From Cacajao melanocephalus (lineage: Eukaryota > Chordata > Mammalia > Primates > Pitheciidae), in contig CAUYLG010075698.1 of the NCBI GenBank assembly GCA_963573385.1, forward strand, positions 1 to 64,000: a stretch of DNA of 64,000 nt, given 5' to 3'. The notes beneath the pieces were generated by a model, which saw only the letters and a program-made list of their open reading frames with translations, made no database searches and was not told the origin of the DNA. The first letter of the stretch is position 1. The number at the start of each line of letters is the position of its first letter. Below, piece by piece: positions 43,132-58,650 of the stretch. Both the position numbers and the translations under genes were made by a program.

Positions 43132-43559
43132 AATCACTGTATCAGAGGTGGAGATTTGGGCTGGCCTTGGATACATTCTGGCTGTCTGCCCATCCATTAT
43201 GTGTGTGCATGCAGGTAGGGGTGTGTGTGTGTGTGTGTAGGTAGTGCTAGTGTATATGGGGAGCCAATGAGTGTAGGCGTTGTTCGTATAAGAGTAGGGA
43301 AATGGGTGGGTGTTGTAGGGGACACTGTAATCAGCAACTCTGTCAGGACCTTGTAGAGTGAGGGAGGTAGTGTCATTCCCTCAGCAAGAGAAAATCCATT
43401 AGTGTATGGAATAAATATTTATTAAAACAACTTTCCTCTCCTTTCCTTCTAAAAAAAAAAACAAAAACACAAAACCCTCAGTCTTCAAGCCAAATTCTCT
43501 CTTCTCTATAAAACTTTTCTACTCACCAAGCCTAGAAATGCCTTCTCCTCTGACTGTTT

Positions 43560-43610
43560 GGCCTCCCAAAGTTCTGGGATTACAGGTGTGAGCTACCACA
43601 CCCGACCCCA
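43560..43610 (-). mobile_element. Alu 5'-end fragment
   Basis: About 50 bp only: ggcctcccaaagttctggga to caccacacccgacc. Confidence 0.75.
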
Positions 43611-43730
43611 GATTGCATTTCTGTTCTTTATGGTGACTGAGTGAGCTCTAGTATAATAGTCATTTCTTGTATTTGTCTATGGGGAAAATTCCCTCAGAAT
43701 AAATACATTTCTTCCATATAAACAGTAACT

Positions 43731-43926
43731 TTTTTTTTTCAAGTGATTCTCCTGCTTTGGCCTCTGAGTAGCTGGGACTACAGATGTGTGCTACCAGGCC
43801 CAGCTAATTTTAGTAGAGATGGGGTTTCACTGTGTTAGGATGGTCTCGATCTCCTGATTCTCATGATTTGTCCGCCTTAACCTCCCAAAGTGCTGGGATT
43901 ACAGGCGTGAGCCACCACACCTGGCC
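43731..43926 (-). mobile_element. Truncated Alu
   Basis: Poly(T) joined directly to caagtgattctcctgctttg; the far right arm is missing, and there is a second small deletion near 43809. Confidence 0.87.
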
Positions 43927-44913
43927 AACAGTAACATTTTCTTAAGGCCCCATTGTCAGTATTTTTACTCATTCTTTCTTTTTTTTAATGTAGTAGAATT
44001 GCTGATTTGGTGGAGGAGTAGATTTTCTGAAAGAGTGAATATACAAAGATCTCAGTGACCTGTCAGAATGTTGAATCTCTTTTCTCTGGGTTAACAAGTC
44101 CTTAATTAGTAAAGCTGTTTGCAGTGTAATTAGAACTGCACAAGCATGGAAGGTCAGCAGTACTGTTCAGAATTTCATAATGTACTGTGTAACATAATGC
44201 ACTGTGAAATGAATAGATAATTCCACAAAATGGTTTTTTTAAAGAAGTTTGTTTCTATTGACTCATAGAGGAGGGGTTACTTGAAAACAAAATATGGCAA
44301 AAAAATCAAATTCAGATGTCTTAGGTTTTCTCAAATTCCTTTAAGCTTGATATAGGAAAATAAACTGTTTCCTTTTCAGCCCTAGAGTGGCAGTCTGAAA
44401 AACCATCTAAGTTTTTGAAGAAACAAATTGAAATACAAGAAAATTATCTCCTTTACAAATAAACAGTTCTCATGTGTAATCTTTGGACTTAACCACATAG
44501 AGATTTAAACAGTTTGTTGTTTTACAGGCATGACTGAGGAAGTCTTCTCCTAAAATAGAGTTTTTTAAAATAGTTTTTTTCTCAGCCCAGATGAGACCTT
44601 AGTTATCATATTTAGTTCTTAGTTTTGTTGAAGATTGAAGCCATTAAGCTGTAGAAGTGATGCAGATTTACGCTGTTGGCTATATCTGTTCTCACCCACT
44701 CAGGATGAACTGATTACACTACATTTACCATGGGATAGCATGTTGATGCATGTAAAATATATGGATGAAATTCTACTTTGTCTTGTTTTACTTAGTGCTT
44801 GCTCATCCAAATATATTAAATTTGATTGTTTAGATTTGAGATAGTATAATAAAACTTGGTTATGTTATTAAATTAAGTACATAGTATAAAATGTTTATTA
44901 AAAATAGTATTTT

Positions 44914-45268
<355 letters not shown>

Positions 45269-45929
45269 CTACATAATAAATCGACTTCCTTAGGTGTATT
45301 CATCTATATGTTTGAATATCCTAAGGGTGTTCTGTAGAGAAATATATGTATTTCTAGACTTACACTCATAGATTCTTGTTTTTGCCTAGTTTCCTCTCAA
45401 AAAATGAGAATCTCTTCCTTAGCACTGTTTCCCCCATATTTGTGTAGCATTCCTACATTTTTCAAATGTGAAAAAACCACATCAGAGACCTTTGACCTCA
45501 GTTCTCTGTGAAGCTTCAATAAACTACATTCCTGAGAAGACTTGTGAGTGTCTTATAGATATCAAGTCAGACTCAGAGGTCTTTAAATGTTTTCTTGTTG
45601 GCCAAGATGTTGATTCTATACTCTCATAAAACAAGTTAAAGCAGGCTCTCTCAGCCTTTCCCTTTGAGAAACTACTTTCATATTTCTAAAGACTGCTCGA
45701 GAATGCTAGTGAGAGTTGGGATAGGAGCAGGGGAGGGAGGAGATGCCCAAGAGTGCACATTCCCAGGTAGAGTGGGAAATGTTCCCTTCTAGAGCAGAGA
45801 TTTCTTGCAAGACATGGAGTTGGGGTGTCAAAGCAGCGGCAGATTTCAGTATCAGGTAGATGTGGCTTTGAAATGGTTGTTCACAGTTGTGATTTTTGAA
45901 AACTCTGAACATATTTTAGACTTTTTAGA

Positions 45930-46110
45930 TTATTAGTTCTTGATGAGGTACTTAAAATCAGAGTCTAATATTTAGGTTGTACAGTTGAGGGTATTAAAAC
46001 TCAGAGAGGCCAAGTGGTATCAGTAAGATAACACAGTAAGTTACAGCTACTAAGTATCCATGGTAAGATTCGATCCCAAGTCTTGTAACTTACCATTGCT
46101 CTAGGCTCTG
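45930..46110 (+). mobile_element. MIR
   Basis: aactcagagaggccaagtgg, acacagtaagttacagctac and gattcgatcccaagtc. Confidence 0.6.
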
Positions 46111-46184
46111 GAATAAGAAATGAAGCATCAATTTACTGCAGAGTTTTTTTTTTTTCTTTTTTTAATATAAGAATAACATATTTG

Positions 46185-46345
46185 AAGCAAATTTCCAGTA
46201 CTTTCACTTACATTTTCTTATTGATATTCACAAGAAGACAACCAGGTAACCTGTCTTTAGCTGAGGAAACAGACCCAAAAAGGTTAAGAGTCCCTGAGTA
46301 GTAAACATTCATCTCCTGTTCAGAACCTCTGACTCATGCTTCTTG
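46185..46345 (+). mobile_element. MIR fragment
   Basis: gctgaggaaacagacccaaa then aggttaagagtccctgagta. Confidence 0.55.
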
Positions 46346-46621
46346 CTGTTTGTATTATGTATGAAGATAGAAATTGAGAAGTTGTCAAAGTAAATTCTGT
46401 ATGTGCTAGATAAGCACACTATTTAAAGAAATTCTGTGGCAATTGTCAATTGTGTTTTATAATCTTGTTTAGACTTGTGTCTCTCAAGTTTTCTTATTCA
46501 CACATACATAGTTTTCTCCCCACAAAATAATTATTCTCTTGTGGGATCTACTTAATGGTATGGTTTGCAAATGGATTAACTCATTGAACTGGAATTTTTA
46601 GTAGATTATATTTTCTTTTCT

Positions 46622-47367
<746 letters not shown>

Positions 47368-47716
47368 GGGCTGAAATAGGAAAAGTCTCAGTTCCTTTTA
47401 GCTATTTCTGATTGCTACATGACTTACACTAAGCTTTTTTAGCTTTCACTCAGTTCTGAGGTATGTATATGAGCTTGTGAGGAACTTCTGGTTACGAACT
47501 GTAAAACCTACTGGCTTTTAGCATGGTGCAAGGGAAAGAGCTTTGGATTAGGGATAAGGACACCTGGGTCCTATTAAAGTTTCTGTCTGGATTTGTGAAT
47601 GCACCTATGAAGTGAGTTGTATAGACTAAAATGTTTTTCAAACTAATTCGTGAACCTTTTTGAGTATTGCACAACTGGTATTTTATAAAAGAGAAATAGG
47701 ATAAAAAATATCCTGC

Positions 47717-47750
47717 ATTGAGTATATAAAAGTATTGAGTATATAAAAGT
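47717..47750. repeat. 17-bp perfect tandem duplication
   Basis: attgagtatataaaagt occurs twice without a gap, in the ADK intron. Confidence 0.95.
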
Positions 47751-47849
47751 ATCACTCTGTGAAACATTGTTTCATTTATATGTATAGGGTACTGGGTTAC
47801 AATGTAAAAAATGAATTTTTAATTAAAAAAATATAAAAAAATATATAAT

Positions 47850-47967
47850 AGAGATGAGGTCTCACCTGTGTTGCCCAGGCTGGTCTTAAACTCCTAAGCT
47901 CAAGTGATCCTCCTGCCTCAGCCTCCCAAAGTGCTAGGATTACAGGCGTGAGCCACTGCGTCTGGCC
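47850..47967 (-). mobile_element. Alu-derived partial copy
   Basis: Left-arm equivalent only, ending ccactgcgtctggcc. Confidence 0.8.
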
Positions 47968-47994
47968 AAAAAATGCATTTTTCACAGAGTTTGG

Positions 47995-48460
47995 TTTTCT
48001 ATCCCAAAATTTGGTGGCTTAAAATAACTATTTTATTAGATTTCAGAATTTTGTGGATTAGGAATTCAGACACAGCTTGGCCTGTTGATTCTGTTCCATA
48101 TGGTGAGTAGGATCACATGGAGGTGTTTAGCTGACAACAGGTTTGGTCTGGAGGGTCCACCTTGTGTTTATTCACTCACCTTGTGCCTCAGGATAACTGG
48201 AGGCTTGGCTCAACTGGGCTTCTCTTAGTGTGGTTTGAGATACTCTCTGGTTTCTTCATCTGGGTAGTTGGAATTCTCACATGGCAGCTCCAAGAGACCA
48301 AAGCAGGAACTGGCAGCCCTCTCAAAGGCTAGCTTAGAATCACTTTTATACACTGTTGGTCTGAGGAGTTCCAGGGTAGCACAGATTTAAGAGAAGGGAA
48401 CATAGACTCCTTGTCTCATTTTAAATCTGCCACAATTATGGTAAAAAAATTTAGAAAAAC
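47995..48460 (+). mobile_element. MLT1-like (ERVL-MaLR) LTR
   Basis: aaatttggtggcttaaaata, gtggattaggaattcagaca, ggaggcttggctcaactggg and tcacatggcagctccaagag follow the MLT1 pattern. Heavily decayed. Confidence 0.6.
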
Positions 48461-48939
48461 ATGACTGAATATCCAAGCTTTTAATTCTGTTATTGCCCTC
48501 TGAAAGAATATTACCTTTAAAGTGTTTTTTCCTTGATTGGGAAATTTGTCTGCTTTTGATTAATTTTCATAGTTCAATTTAAATGTATTTATTATTTTTT
48601 CCATAGAATACTGAGGGTTTTATGTTTTTGAAGAAATGATTTAAGGTTTAAAATTTCTTTCTTTTCATTGATCTGCTGGTTTTAATCCTTTGAATAGCAC
48701 TTACGATCATTTGATGCTGTTCTTGTTTGTTACTTGATTATTCATCTTCTCTACTTAAATGTAAGTTCTAAAAGGGCAGCACATGGTCTTGATCTTTACT
48801 GAATGAATCTCTAGTGTCTCCTGTAGTAGAACAGATGCTTGATAAATATTTGTTGAGTTAATGTGTGAACAATTTAAAATATTGTTTGTGAAGTATCATA
48901 GATTAGATCTATGTTAAAATGATACATAGAAGGAAAATC

Positions 48940-48985
48940 TTATTTATTTATTTATTTATTTATTTTATTTATTTATTTATTTATT
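48940..48985. repeat. (TTTA)n microsatellite
   Basis: About 11 units with one TTTTA, at the tail of an antisense Alu. Confidence 0.95.
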
Positions 48986-49243
48986 GAGATGGAGTCTTGC
49001 TCCGTCGCCCAGGTTGGAGTGCAGTGGTGCAACCCCTGCCTCTGCTGTTCAAGTGATTCTCCTGCCTTACCCTCATGAGTAGGTGGGATTATAGGCACTT
49101 GCCACCACACCCGGCTAATTTTTGTATTTTTAGTAGAGACGAGGTTTCACCTTGTTGGTTAGGCTGGTCTTGAAATGACCTGGTGATCTGCCTGCTTTGG
49201 TGTCCCAAAGTGCTGGGATTACAGGCGTGAGCCACCATGGCTG
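48986..49243 (-). mobile_element. Alu with a TTTA-expanded tail
   Basis: gagatggagtcttgctccgt to ccaccatggctgacc; about 25 bases are missing after gcagtggtgc. Confidence 0.9.
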
Positions 49244-49273
49244 ACCAAAATAAGGAAAATCTTTTAAGATGGA

Positions 49274-49580
49274 AAATATAGACCCTGTGCAGTGGCTCAT
49301 GCCTGTAACCCCAGCACTTTGGGAGCCTGAGGCAGGTGGATTGCTTGAGCTCAGGAGTTTGAGACCAGCCTGGGCAACATCATGAGACCCCATCTACCAA
49401 AAATACCGAAAAATTAGCTGGGTATGGTGGCATGCATCTGTGGTCCTAGCTTCTCGGGAGGCTGGGGATTGCTTGAGCCTGGGAGGCGGAAGTTGTGGTG
49501 AACCAAGACTGTGCCACTATACTCCAGCCTGGCTGACAGTGAGAACCTGTCTTAAACCAAAAAACAAGGAAAAAGAAAAA
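49274..49580 (+). mobile_element. Alu in ADK intron
   Basis: gaccctgtgcagtggctcat start; tail aaaaagaaaaagaaaa. It faces the antisense Alu 30 bp upstream. Confidence 0.88.
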
Positions 49581-50224
49581 GAAAATATATTTCATAAGAT
49601 TACCAACAAGCTTTTGAGAAGGGCTATTCTTTATTTCTGTGATATGCTTTCTGTATTTTTGTATTAAAATCCCTTTTCTGTTGTGAAATGATGGTGATAT
49701 TCACTTGTGTAGTTTAAAAATATGTTCTGTGCAGCATAAATAATTGATAAGCAGTGTTGTCTTGTACTTTTAGATTGGAGTTTTCTTTGAGATTCAGAGA
49801 TTTGTAGCTCACTGAAAATAAAGTACTGCGTGGGTGTGCCTGGGAGGGAGTTTTGCTAAGAATTCTTACTAAATAAAGTTCAGTCAATCAAATGTTATTG
49901 TACTCTTCAGATTCTCCAGGGAAATAAATTATCAGCTTCCATTTAAAGATTGTATTTTGTTTGAAAATGTGATGTCAAAGTGAAATGTGACATATAAGAA
50001 TCTAAAGATGATAATTAAAAGGAAATAAAAATAATAGCATTCTTACATTGTCTTTTGCAGGAGAGAATTAATACATTTAGCAGTGTTTCTTTGAATAAAC
50101 TTGTCCATAATGAAAGCTAACTAAAATTGCTTTAAAATTTATCAGCTCCCTAAAAAAAATTCCGTATGTGTTGAGACACAAATAGGAACAAGTATTTTCT
50201 TTCGTTGTCTAATAAGAACTTAAA

Positions 50225-50385
50225 GGAACCTGAAATGTCACCTATAACAAACTCCTTTGTGTTTCAGAAAAGGAAACTGATGATCAAAGAGGTAATGATT
50301 TATCAAAAGGAATAAAGTTATTGGTAAGTACAGGATTAGAATTCGCTCTCATTCCCAGGCTACTTTACATGGCTGTGCACTATTT
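50225..50385 (+). mobile_element. MIR fragment
   Basis: cagaaaaggaaactgatgat and aagtacaggattagaattcg. Confidence 0.5.
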
Positions 50386-50879
50386 TAGGGAGACAAGTTT
50401 TAAGGAGTTTCGATTTTTGGATATGATATAGACTATTTAAAAAATATTAAGGTACTGAATTTTAAATTCATATTAATTGAGTGGATGTATTTTTAAGTAA
50501 CGTGCAGGGAAAACATTCCATATTCAAATTATGACAGCTGGGGTCATCAAGGCTTTGCAAAGTTCTAAAAGTGGGATATATACTTTTAACTTTTGTCAAG
50601 TTGTGATTTAAAATTAATCAAAAAAAACATAAGGACATCTTACTTTTGTCATTCCTGTCTTAAAGACTCTTTACACGTGAAAAGATGAAACATTTATAAA
50701 ATTAGCCCAATTTTTCTAAAAATAAGGGTAGTTTTGATGGTTGTGACTTAAAAAAAAAAAAACCCCGCAGGAACAAGGTTATAATTTTAACACTGCAAGT
50801 TTTCAAAAAGGGCAGGAGTAAGTTTTGTATTTTTAAGCCATTTAAAAAAGATAGTTAAAATTTAATAATAATTATAAAA

Positions 50880-51420
50880 ATTATGACTATAAAATCAGTA
50901 TTAGAAAATTAATAATATAGATCAATGTAAATAAAGTAAAATTATGCATAATCCTACTTTCCAGAGATAACTAATAATATTTAGGTGTGTTTCTTTCTAA
51001 TCATTTTTTATATGCATATATGGCATGTATTTTTTTAAACACATTCAGTACTCCACTTCCTTTTGTTTGTTTTGCTTTTTTCATTTAACATTATATCATG
51101 AGCATTTTCTTATGTCCTTAAAAGGTCTACGGAAACATTTTATAATAGTTCCATAACATTATGTAGTTTATTTAACTATTACCCTATTTCTGGTTACTTA
51201 GGATGTAATAAATTTTTGCTGTTGTTGATAAGGCTGAAATGAATAACTGGGTATACAAATCTTTGTTTACATTGGTCTCTCTTTTAATGATAGTTGCCTA
51301 AAACTTGGAATTACTGGCACATATTGCCAAAAATATAGTAGAAATGTGCTAATTTCTACTCCCCTTAATTTTATATGAGAGTGCTTGTTTTATTGCATCC
51401 TTAACAAACTGGTTGTGTTT
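50880..51420. mobile_element. Probable old LINE-1-type fragment
   Basis: aatcctactttccagagata, ttatatcatgagcattttct and ttggaattactggcacat resemble a widespread decayed L1 segment. Family and strand are uncertain. Confidence 0.4.
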
Positions 51421-52120
51421 GAAGAGAACTTTGCTATTATTTTGGGCCTTGAGGCATTTGTTGAAGAGATTAGTGGATGAGTCCACATTTTTGTGATGCT
51501 ATCTGGAGGCACTTAGCTATTTTGGGTTATGTACCTCTTTGCTTTTATAAGGGCAGACTCTAATCACAAGATTAGATAAAGTATATGGAATATTTACTTA
51601 TCAGTCTTACCAAGAGCAAATTATTCGGACCCACTTATCTTGATTCAGCTATTCAATTAGTAAACTTTTTACAATTAGTGAAAAGGCTACTGAAGGTTAA
51701 AAATTTCAGTTGATTATTTTCCCCTAAAGTAGGATAAGCTAGGCTTTTAGGAAAAGAATAGGGTTGAAATAAATTGTTTAGAAAATTGATCAAAAGTAGT
51801 AGTTACTTAGTCCCTAATTCTTTGTGTGTGTGTGTGTGTATTTAGAAAATCTACATGGAATGGAAAGATTAGAAATAGAGCATGAAAGGCTGGGGAAGGG
51901 AAGTGACTATGAATAAAAGAACTTCTGTATTAACCTGGAAAAATGCATTTTACTTTTGTTTCTACCTTATTAACTCTGAAAGATCACAAGTCCTCTTTCT
52001 TGAAATAATATTTTTGTGTTTATAACTGCTGAAATGACTTCTACTTAAATTTTGAGAGAATAAACTATTTGAAAGTTTTGTTGACCCATTAGTAAAATTT
52101 TTTTTTCATTTCCTGTACTA

Positions 52121-52393
52121 CATGGATTTTATTTATTTATTTTTGATACCGGGTCTTGCTCTGTTGCTCAGGCTAGAGTGCAGCAGTGCAAACACAGTTC
52201 ACTGTAGTCTTGAACTCTTGGGCTCAAGCCATCCTTCCATCTGAGCCTCTCAGGTAGCTGGGACTACAGGTGTAGCTGGGACATAGGTCTCCCTATGTTG
52301 CCCAGGCTGGTTTTGAACCCCTAGGCTCAGGTGATTTCCTGCCTTGGTCTCCCTAAGTGCTGGGATTACAGATGTGACCCATTGCAGCTGGCC
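52121..52393 (-). mobile_element. Old Alu (AluJ-like)
   Basis: gataccgggtcttgctctgt; middle region partly replaced by a repeated gtagctggga. Confidence 0.82.
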
Positions 52394-52699
52394 AGAAAAA
52401 AACATTTAAAGTTTTAAGTTAGCTGCAAATATTAAAAATGAGTTAAAAAAATTTGGTATGGCTTCCATTTTATTAACTATTTTAATATTGCAGACCCATA
52501 TCTTCTCTTAATGATACTGAATTTAGTATATTTGTTAAAAAATAAAGTTTTATGACTACCTGTTTTGGTATCAAAATTAGTTTTTTTTTTAATTTGAAAA
52601 TTTTAATGTTACAACTTAAAGGTAGGTGTTACCAAAGTATGTTAAGCAAAAGTGCCAAGTTCTTGTTAGCTTTCAGATCATGCCTCCAGAGATGTAAGT

Positions 52700-53265
<566 letters not shown>

Positions 53266-53269
53266 ACTC

Positions 53270-53423
53270 AGCCTGGCCCACAGACCAGAAGCAATTGGTG
53301 AGACCTGGGAACATAAAGAAATGAAAAATTTTGGTCACTGATACCTGCAGTGCCAAACCTGCATTTTAACAAGGTCCACATGATTTGTATGCACGTTAAA
53401 GTTTGAAAAGCACTGGTTTGAAA
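53270..53423. mobile_element. Possible hAT-Charlie (MER20/MER5-like) fragment
   Basis: cctgcattttaacaaggtcc and tgcacgttaaagtttgaaaa then gcactgg resemble a common MER hAT end. Confidence 0.4.
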
Positions 53424-53958
53424 TGCAGATTATCTATTAACATTTTCCACTAGAGAAGGTGGGTAACTCTTGAATTAGTCAGTGTCTCCACCACTTTGAA
53501 TTGCTAATCCAGCTGCTTTTTTGCTTCAGATCCTGTTTAATCCAGAGGAACAATTGACTAATTCTGCTTGTGGACATTCAGTGTCAAAGTCTTAACCACA
53601 CCAAGTACAGCTCAGTGTTTTTACAGCTTTTACTCATGGACTGAACACATCAGTTTTATAGTCCATGGCTTTATTCTGGATAGGCATTTCCCAAATTAAA
53701 GGGAACAATGCTGAAAATAGCATTTTCTAAGGAAATTTGAAATCTTTTGGAATATTTGATGTGTTTTATGGCTAGTAAGGAAACAGATTTGTATAAACTG
53801 GCTTCCTTACTAATTTCATTTTGTGAACTTAATTCTCTCACAGGGACAGTGATAGGTAAGGCTAACAGACTGTAGAGCAGCGCTGTTCTGTAGAAATATA
53901 ATGCAAGATTCCTATAATTTTAAATTTTCTAGTAGCCACATTAAAAAGGTAAAAAGAG

Positions 53959-54252
53959 GCCTGGCGTGGTGGCTTATGCCTGTAATCTCAGCACTTTGGA
54001 AGGCTGAGGCGGGCAGATCTCTTGAGGTTAGGAATTTGAGATCAGGTGGCTAACATGGTGAAACTCTGTCTCTACCAGAAATACAAAAAAATTTAGCCAG
54101 GCGTGGTGGTGCCTATCTGTAGTCCCACCTGCTCAGGAGGATAAGGCACTACATTCACTTGAACCCAGGAGGTAGAGGTTGGAGATCATGCCACTGCACT
54201 CCACCCTGGGTGACAGAGCAAGACTCTTATCTCAAAAAAAAAAAAAAAAAAA
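53959..54252 (+). mobile_element. Alu in ADK intron
   Basis: ggcctggcgtggtggcttat start, A20; attaaaaaggtaaaaagag lies before it. Confidence 0.9.
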
Positions 54253-54500
54253 GTGAAATGTAGTCCAACCAATAAAATTGTGTTTAATGGGAAAATACAT
54301 TGCTTCAGTTATAAAATTTAAATGAATTAAAATTGAATTAAAAGTTAAGTTCTTCAGTCCCATCAGCCACATTTCTATATCTGATGGTACTGGTTTGTGT
54401 CTGATGTAACTGATTTCAGACATATGAAATAGATCACCATCCTAGATGGTAAGTGAATGCCACTGGATATTGTAGTCTGTTAATATAAATAACATTGTAG

Positions 54501-54640
54501 AGGAGGGCCCAGTCGTTCACAACCTATATTCTTAGTGCTTTGGGAGGCCACGGTGGGAGGGTTGCTTGAGGATAAGAGTTCAAAACCAGCCTGGGCAACA
54601 TATTGAGACCCCATTTCTTCAAAAGTGAAAAAATGAACAT
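54501..54640 (+). mobile_element. Old Alu-like monomer
   Basis: gggcccagtcgttcacaacc; single arm, strongly diverged. Confidence 0.7.
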
Positions 54641-54768
54641 TAAAACAAATTATTGCACAGAGAATAAAGAAGCAATAAAAAAAGCAATTTAGATCATAAA
54701 TCATTTATTGATTCCCCCCTTTTCATAGTTTGAGTTAATTTTCCTTTTATTGGCTCATAATTTCTTAA

Positions 54769-55318
<550 letters not shown>

Positions 55319-55779
55319 AGATTCTTCTTTTATAGCCCGCATACTTCTCTGGAAAGTGAGGCAATTAAGTGTGTCAAATAGGATGGTCTTGAATGGGGCC
55401 CAGAGGTTGTAAAATTTTATGTGTGTACCTGGTTCACCTGGTATAGATAAAATACTGATGTCCAGGCTTTACCTTTCTAGATTCTGATACTTTACATATT
55501 AAATAAGCTGCTCTAAGTGTTTCTGAAGTTAAGGAATCTTTCGGACCATCAAACCGAGCAACTGACTCTCAAAGGCTGCATACTGGAATTTAGCACGTCG
55601 TGCTGCTGTTGCAATGCTTTTAATTTTTTCCTAGGCTAAGGCTTCCCAGGCTGCTGTTTTTTTCCTCCCCCCTTTGCAGATGGATTTTGCAGGCTGTTAA
55701 ATCCCATCCACGAAGACCTGCCCTGACAGTGCCCCTTTCCTAAGTGCTGTTAAAGGAACCTGAGCCTGCGAGGTAGACC

Positions 55780-56260
55780 GTGGCCATGTGACTGCTAAAC
55801 TGGTTGCCAGCGGCGCGGCCATTTTTGAGGCGGGCACCCAACCTCTTGCCCTTTAAACTGCGGGGTGGCGGGGACGCAGTTACCAGGACTCAAGATGGCC
55901 ACCGCGCCCGCTAGTCAGCTCGCTAGCCCGCGCGCCAGTGCGCCAGTACGAGACTCGCGGTGGCCCGCGGTGCCCGGGGACGATCTCCAGCCCTTCGCCC
56001 GGGGCGGAGCGCCCGCCTCCGTCCGGCCGCGGCCAATCAGCTCGTGGGGCCGGCTCGCCCGGGGCCGCCCGCGCGCGGGGTGTGTAAGGACGCGCTCCCA
56101 GTCGCTGAGTGCCCGAGCCGGGAAGCAGTTGCTGTGATACCTGCTGCTGCCCTAGCGGACGCAGAGCATCGGACGCGGGCGCCGTGGCGAGGGGCAGGAG
56201 GGCGAAGCCATGACGTCCGTCAGGTAACGAGCTGGCAGCCGCCTCGACTGCTCGGGGCTG
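55780..56260 (+). promoter_or_regulatory. ADK: Internal CpG-island promoter of ADK short isoform
   Basis: Dense CpG sequence around exon 1S, sharply different from the AT-rich intron on either side. It has a GC box (GGGGCGG) near 56001, a CCAAT box at 56033-56037 and an AAGATGGC (YY1-like) at 55892-55899. No TATA box is seen. Together with the downstream MTSV exon this marks an alternative promoter. Confidence 0.75.
56210..56223 (+). CDS. ADK: Adenosine kinase, short-isoform first coding exon (partial gene)
   Basis: Fourteen coding bases, ATG ACG TCC GTC AG|GTAACG, give MTSV plus the first two bases of an Arg codon. That is exactly the N-terminus I know for the cytoplasmic short isoform (MTSVRENILFG). 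It ends in the same phase as exon 1L, so both spliced forms share everything downstream. This exon lacks the basic nuclear-targeting stretch of the long form. It is driven from its own CpG island, 24.5 kb inside the long-form intron. Confidence 0.93.
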
Positions 56261-57215
56261 GGCGTTAGCCTCCCGAGCGCCAGAGCACTGTCGCCCCTTC
56301 TCGCGGGTGGTCTGGAGCCTGCCTCCGCCGCCGGTCCGCCTCGTGTTGGGGGTTCCCTCCGCACTTTTCATTGGGCATTTCTTCTTTCCTCAGAAGTTTT
56401 TGGGTTTGTGGCACATTGCGGAGTCCTGTGTGTTGCTGCTTGGTTGAGGTGACCCTCTCCCAGATTCCAGGGTTGCAAGCGTTTTTGGGTGTGTAGTGGA
56501 TTTTCCATGAAAAATGTGCCCCACCCGCATCCCCGGGGGGCGGCCCAGGGCCCGAGGGAACGTGGCGTGCACAGTGTGTGTCATGCCTGTGTGTCATGCC
56601 TTCTGACAGAACTTCATTGTTGGCCGGGAGCAGACCTGCAAAGTTGGCTCTTCTCTGATGCAGGTACATTACCCTCAAGTTGTGAAATTGTGTGTCTCTT
56701 AAATGTTTGCTCATGACTGGAATTAGGACCCTCGTTCCCGAAGGTACCATCTTGTTTCTTTCCTCCTTTTATCTGAGGGTCACAAGTGAAATGAGTTGAG
56801 AGATATTGGGCATGTAGGGAAAGCCAAGAAACTGGAGACTTTTCCCCCAATTGCTCTTCCAGTTTGGAAGGTTTTTTTTTTGTTGTTGTTGTTGTTAATG
56901 GCGACAGAATAATGGGCTTGTCCACTTTCTCCCAGTAGCCTTGACTGAATGTTTAATTTACGCTAGTTCAACTATTTATAAAAAGAGATCAATTTCTTTA
57001 TGTACTCAGTGTCCTGACTGGTCTTTTTCAAAAGCAGAACTTGGGCGTTATTGTTCCAGAGAAAGGAAGGCCCCAGCACAAAAATGTGAAGAGAAATAAC
57101 ATAAGCTCATTTTTGGTCTGTGAGCTTTCCAGGCTTCACACGTCTTGGTGATTTAAGGTGATTCTGAATGGTAACTTTTACTACCTTGTGTTTAAGAGAC
57201 AGCTTGAGAACCTAA

Positions 57216-57586
<371 letters not shown>

Positions 57587-58149
57587 TAAATTGCATAATT
57601 CTGTACTAACGTAGACAAAGTACTTATCTCATTATGCAGAAGGAGATTCAGGTGCTGAAACATGGAGACCCACATGGAAAGATTTCACAGTAAATTATGT
57701 TGGGGCCTATAAATCTAGCTTTTAAAGCTAACAGTATTTTATAATGAATTAGAATTAGGCTGTTATACCCAGAGTTAATTCCCCTTCTTCCCATTTCCAC
57801 TCCCATCATCGCAGAATGCTACTAATTAGGTGTACAGGTCAAATACGTTCTGGGTTAAGAATCAGGTGTTATGTGGATTCAGTTTTAATTGACTATCATC
57901 TTCCTGACCATGCCTCTTTGGAAAAACATCCGAATCTAAAGCTTCTGCTGTTTAACAAGTGACATCAGGGTGTATCTTTTTAAGGAAGAGGTTGATAATT
58001 GTTTTTAAAAGACTGATGTAAAGGTTGACACCAGCCTTACTTGGCATGTTTTGAAAGGATGGATTAACTGATAATAAAATTTATTTATGCTTGTTTCTTC
58101 AGATGTCAGTTTATTTTATATAATCTTGAACTATAGTAATATGACTTGA

Positions 58150-58295
58150 AAAAGCTCTTTTAGATGGTATTTAAACCAGTTAACTACATTTTACACCTGA
58201 GGAAACTGGGGAAGAAAATTTGAGTGCCTTGTGCAAAATCAGGTAGTGGCAAAGTTAGGAATTGAATCCAGATTTCCATGATCTAGTGCTCTGCA
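58150..58295 (+). mobile_element. MIR
   Basis: ttttacacctgaggaaactg, caaagttaggaattgaatcc and agatttccatgatct. Confidence 0.65.
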
Positions 58296-58650
58296 TGGTG
58301 CCTTTATAGAAACGATATACTACTTGAATTTCCTGAAAAAGCTGCTTCGGTGGACGTCAATGATAAAGTATCATATGAGAGACAACTATAGTAACTCTTT
58401 TACTTTCTTCTTATCTTGCAAAGACTTGATTAATGGGGTTCAGAAGCAGGCAGGGTTAGCCAAGAGAACACAGCTGCTGGGAGTTGGGAGGAAGAGCAGG
58501 GAGGCCATTGAAAGTGAAGTGACTCTGTATGGTGATAGTTTTGAATAAGTTGGTAATTCTACAGATAGCAGCCATTTCCTGGTGAACACTACGTTTAAGG
58601 CAATTATGCCATATCTTTAGTTTTTGCATTCATGATATCAGGTATGTTCC

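Noticed and set aside
55880..56371. 163-codon antisense open frame in the ADK-S CpG island
   Set aside because: GC-rich islands lack stop codons by composition. The frame overlaps exon 1S on the other strand and shows no domain or splice pattern.
56265..56750. 161-codon - strand frame next to ADK exon 1S
   Set aside because: It lies in the intron just after the island, with no initiator context, homologue or splice evidence.
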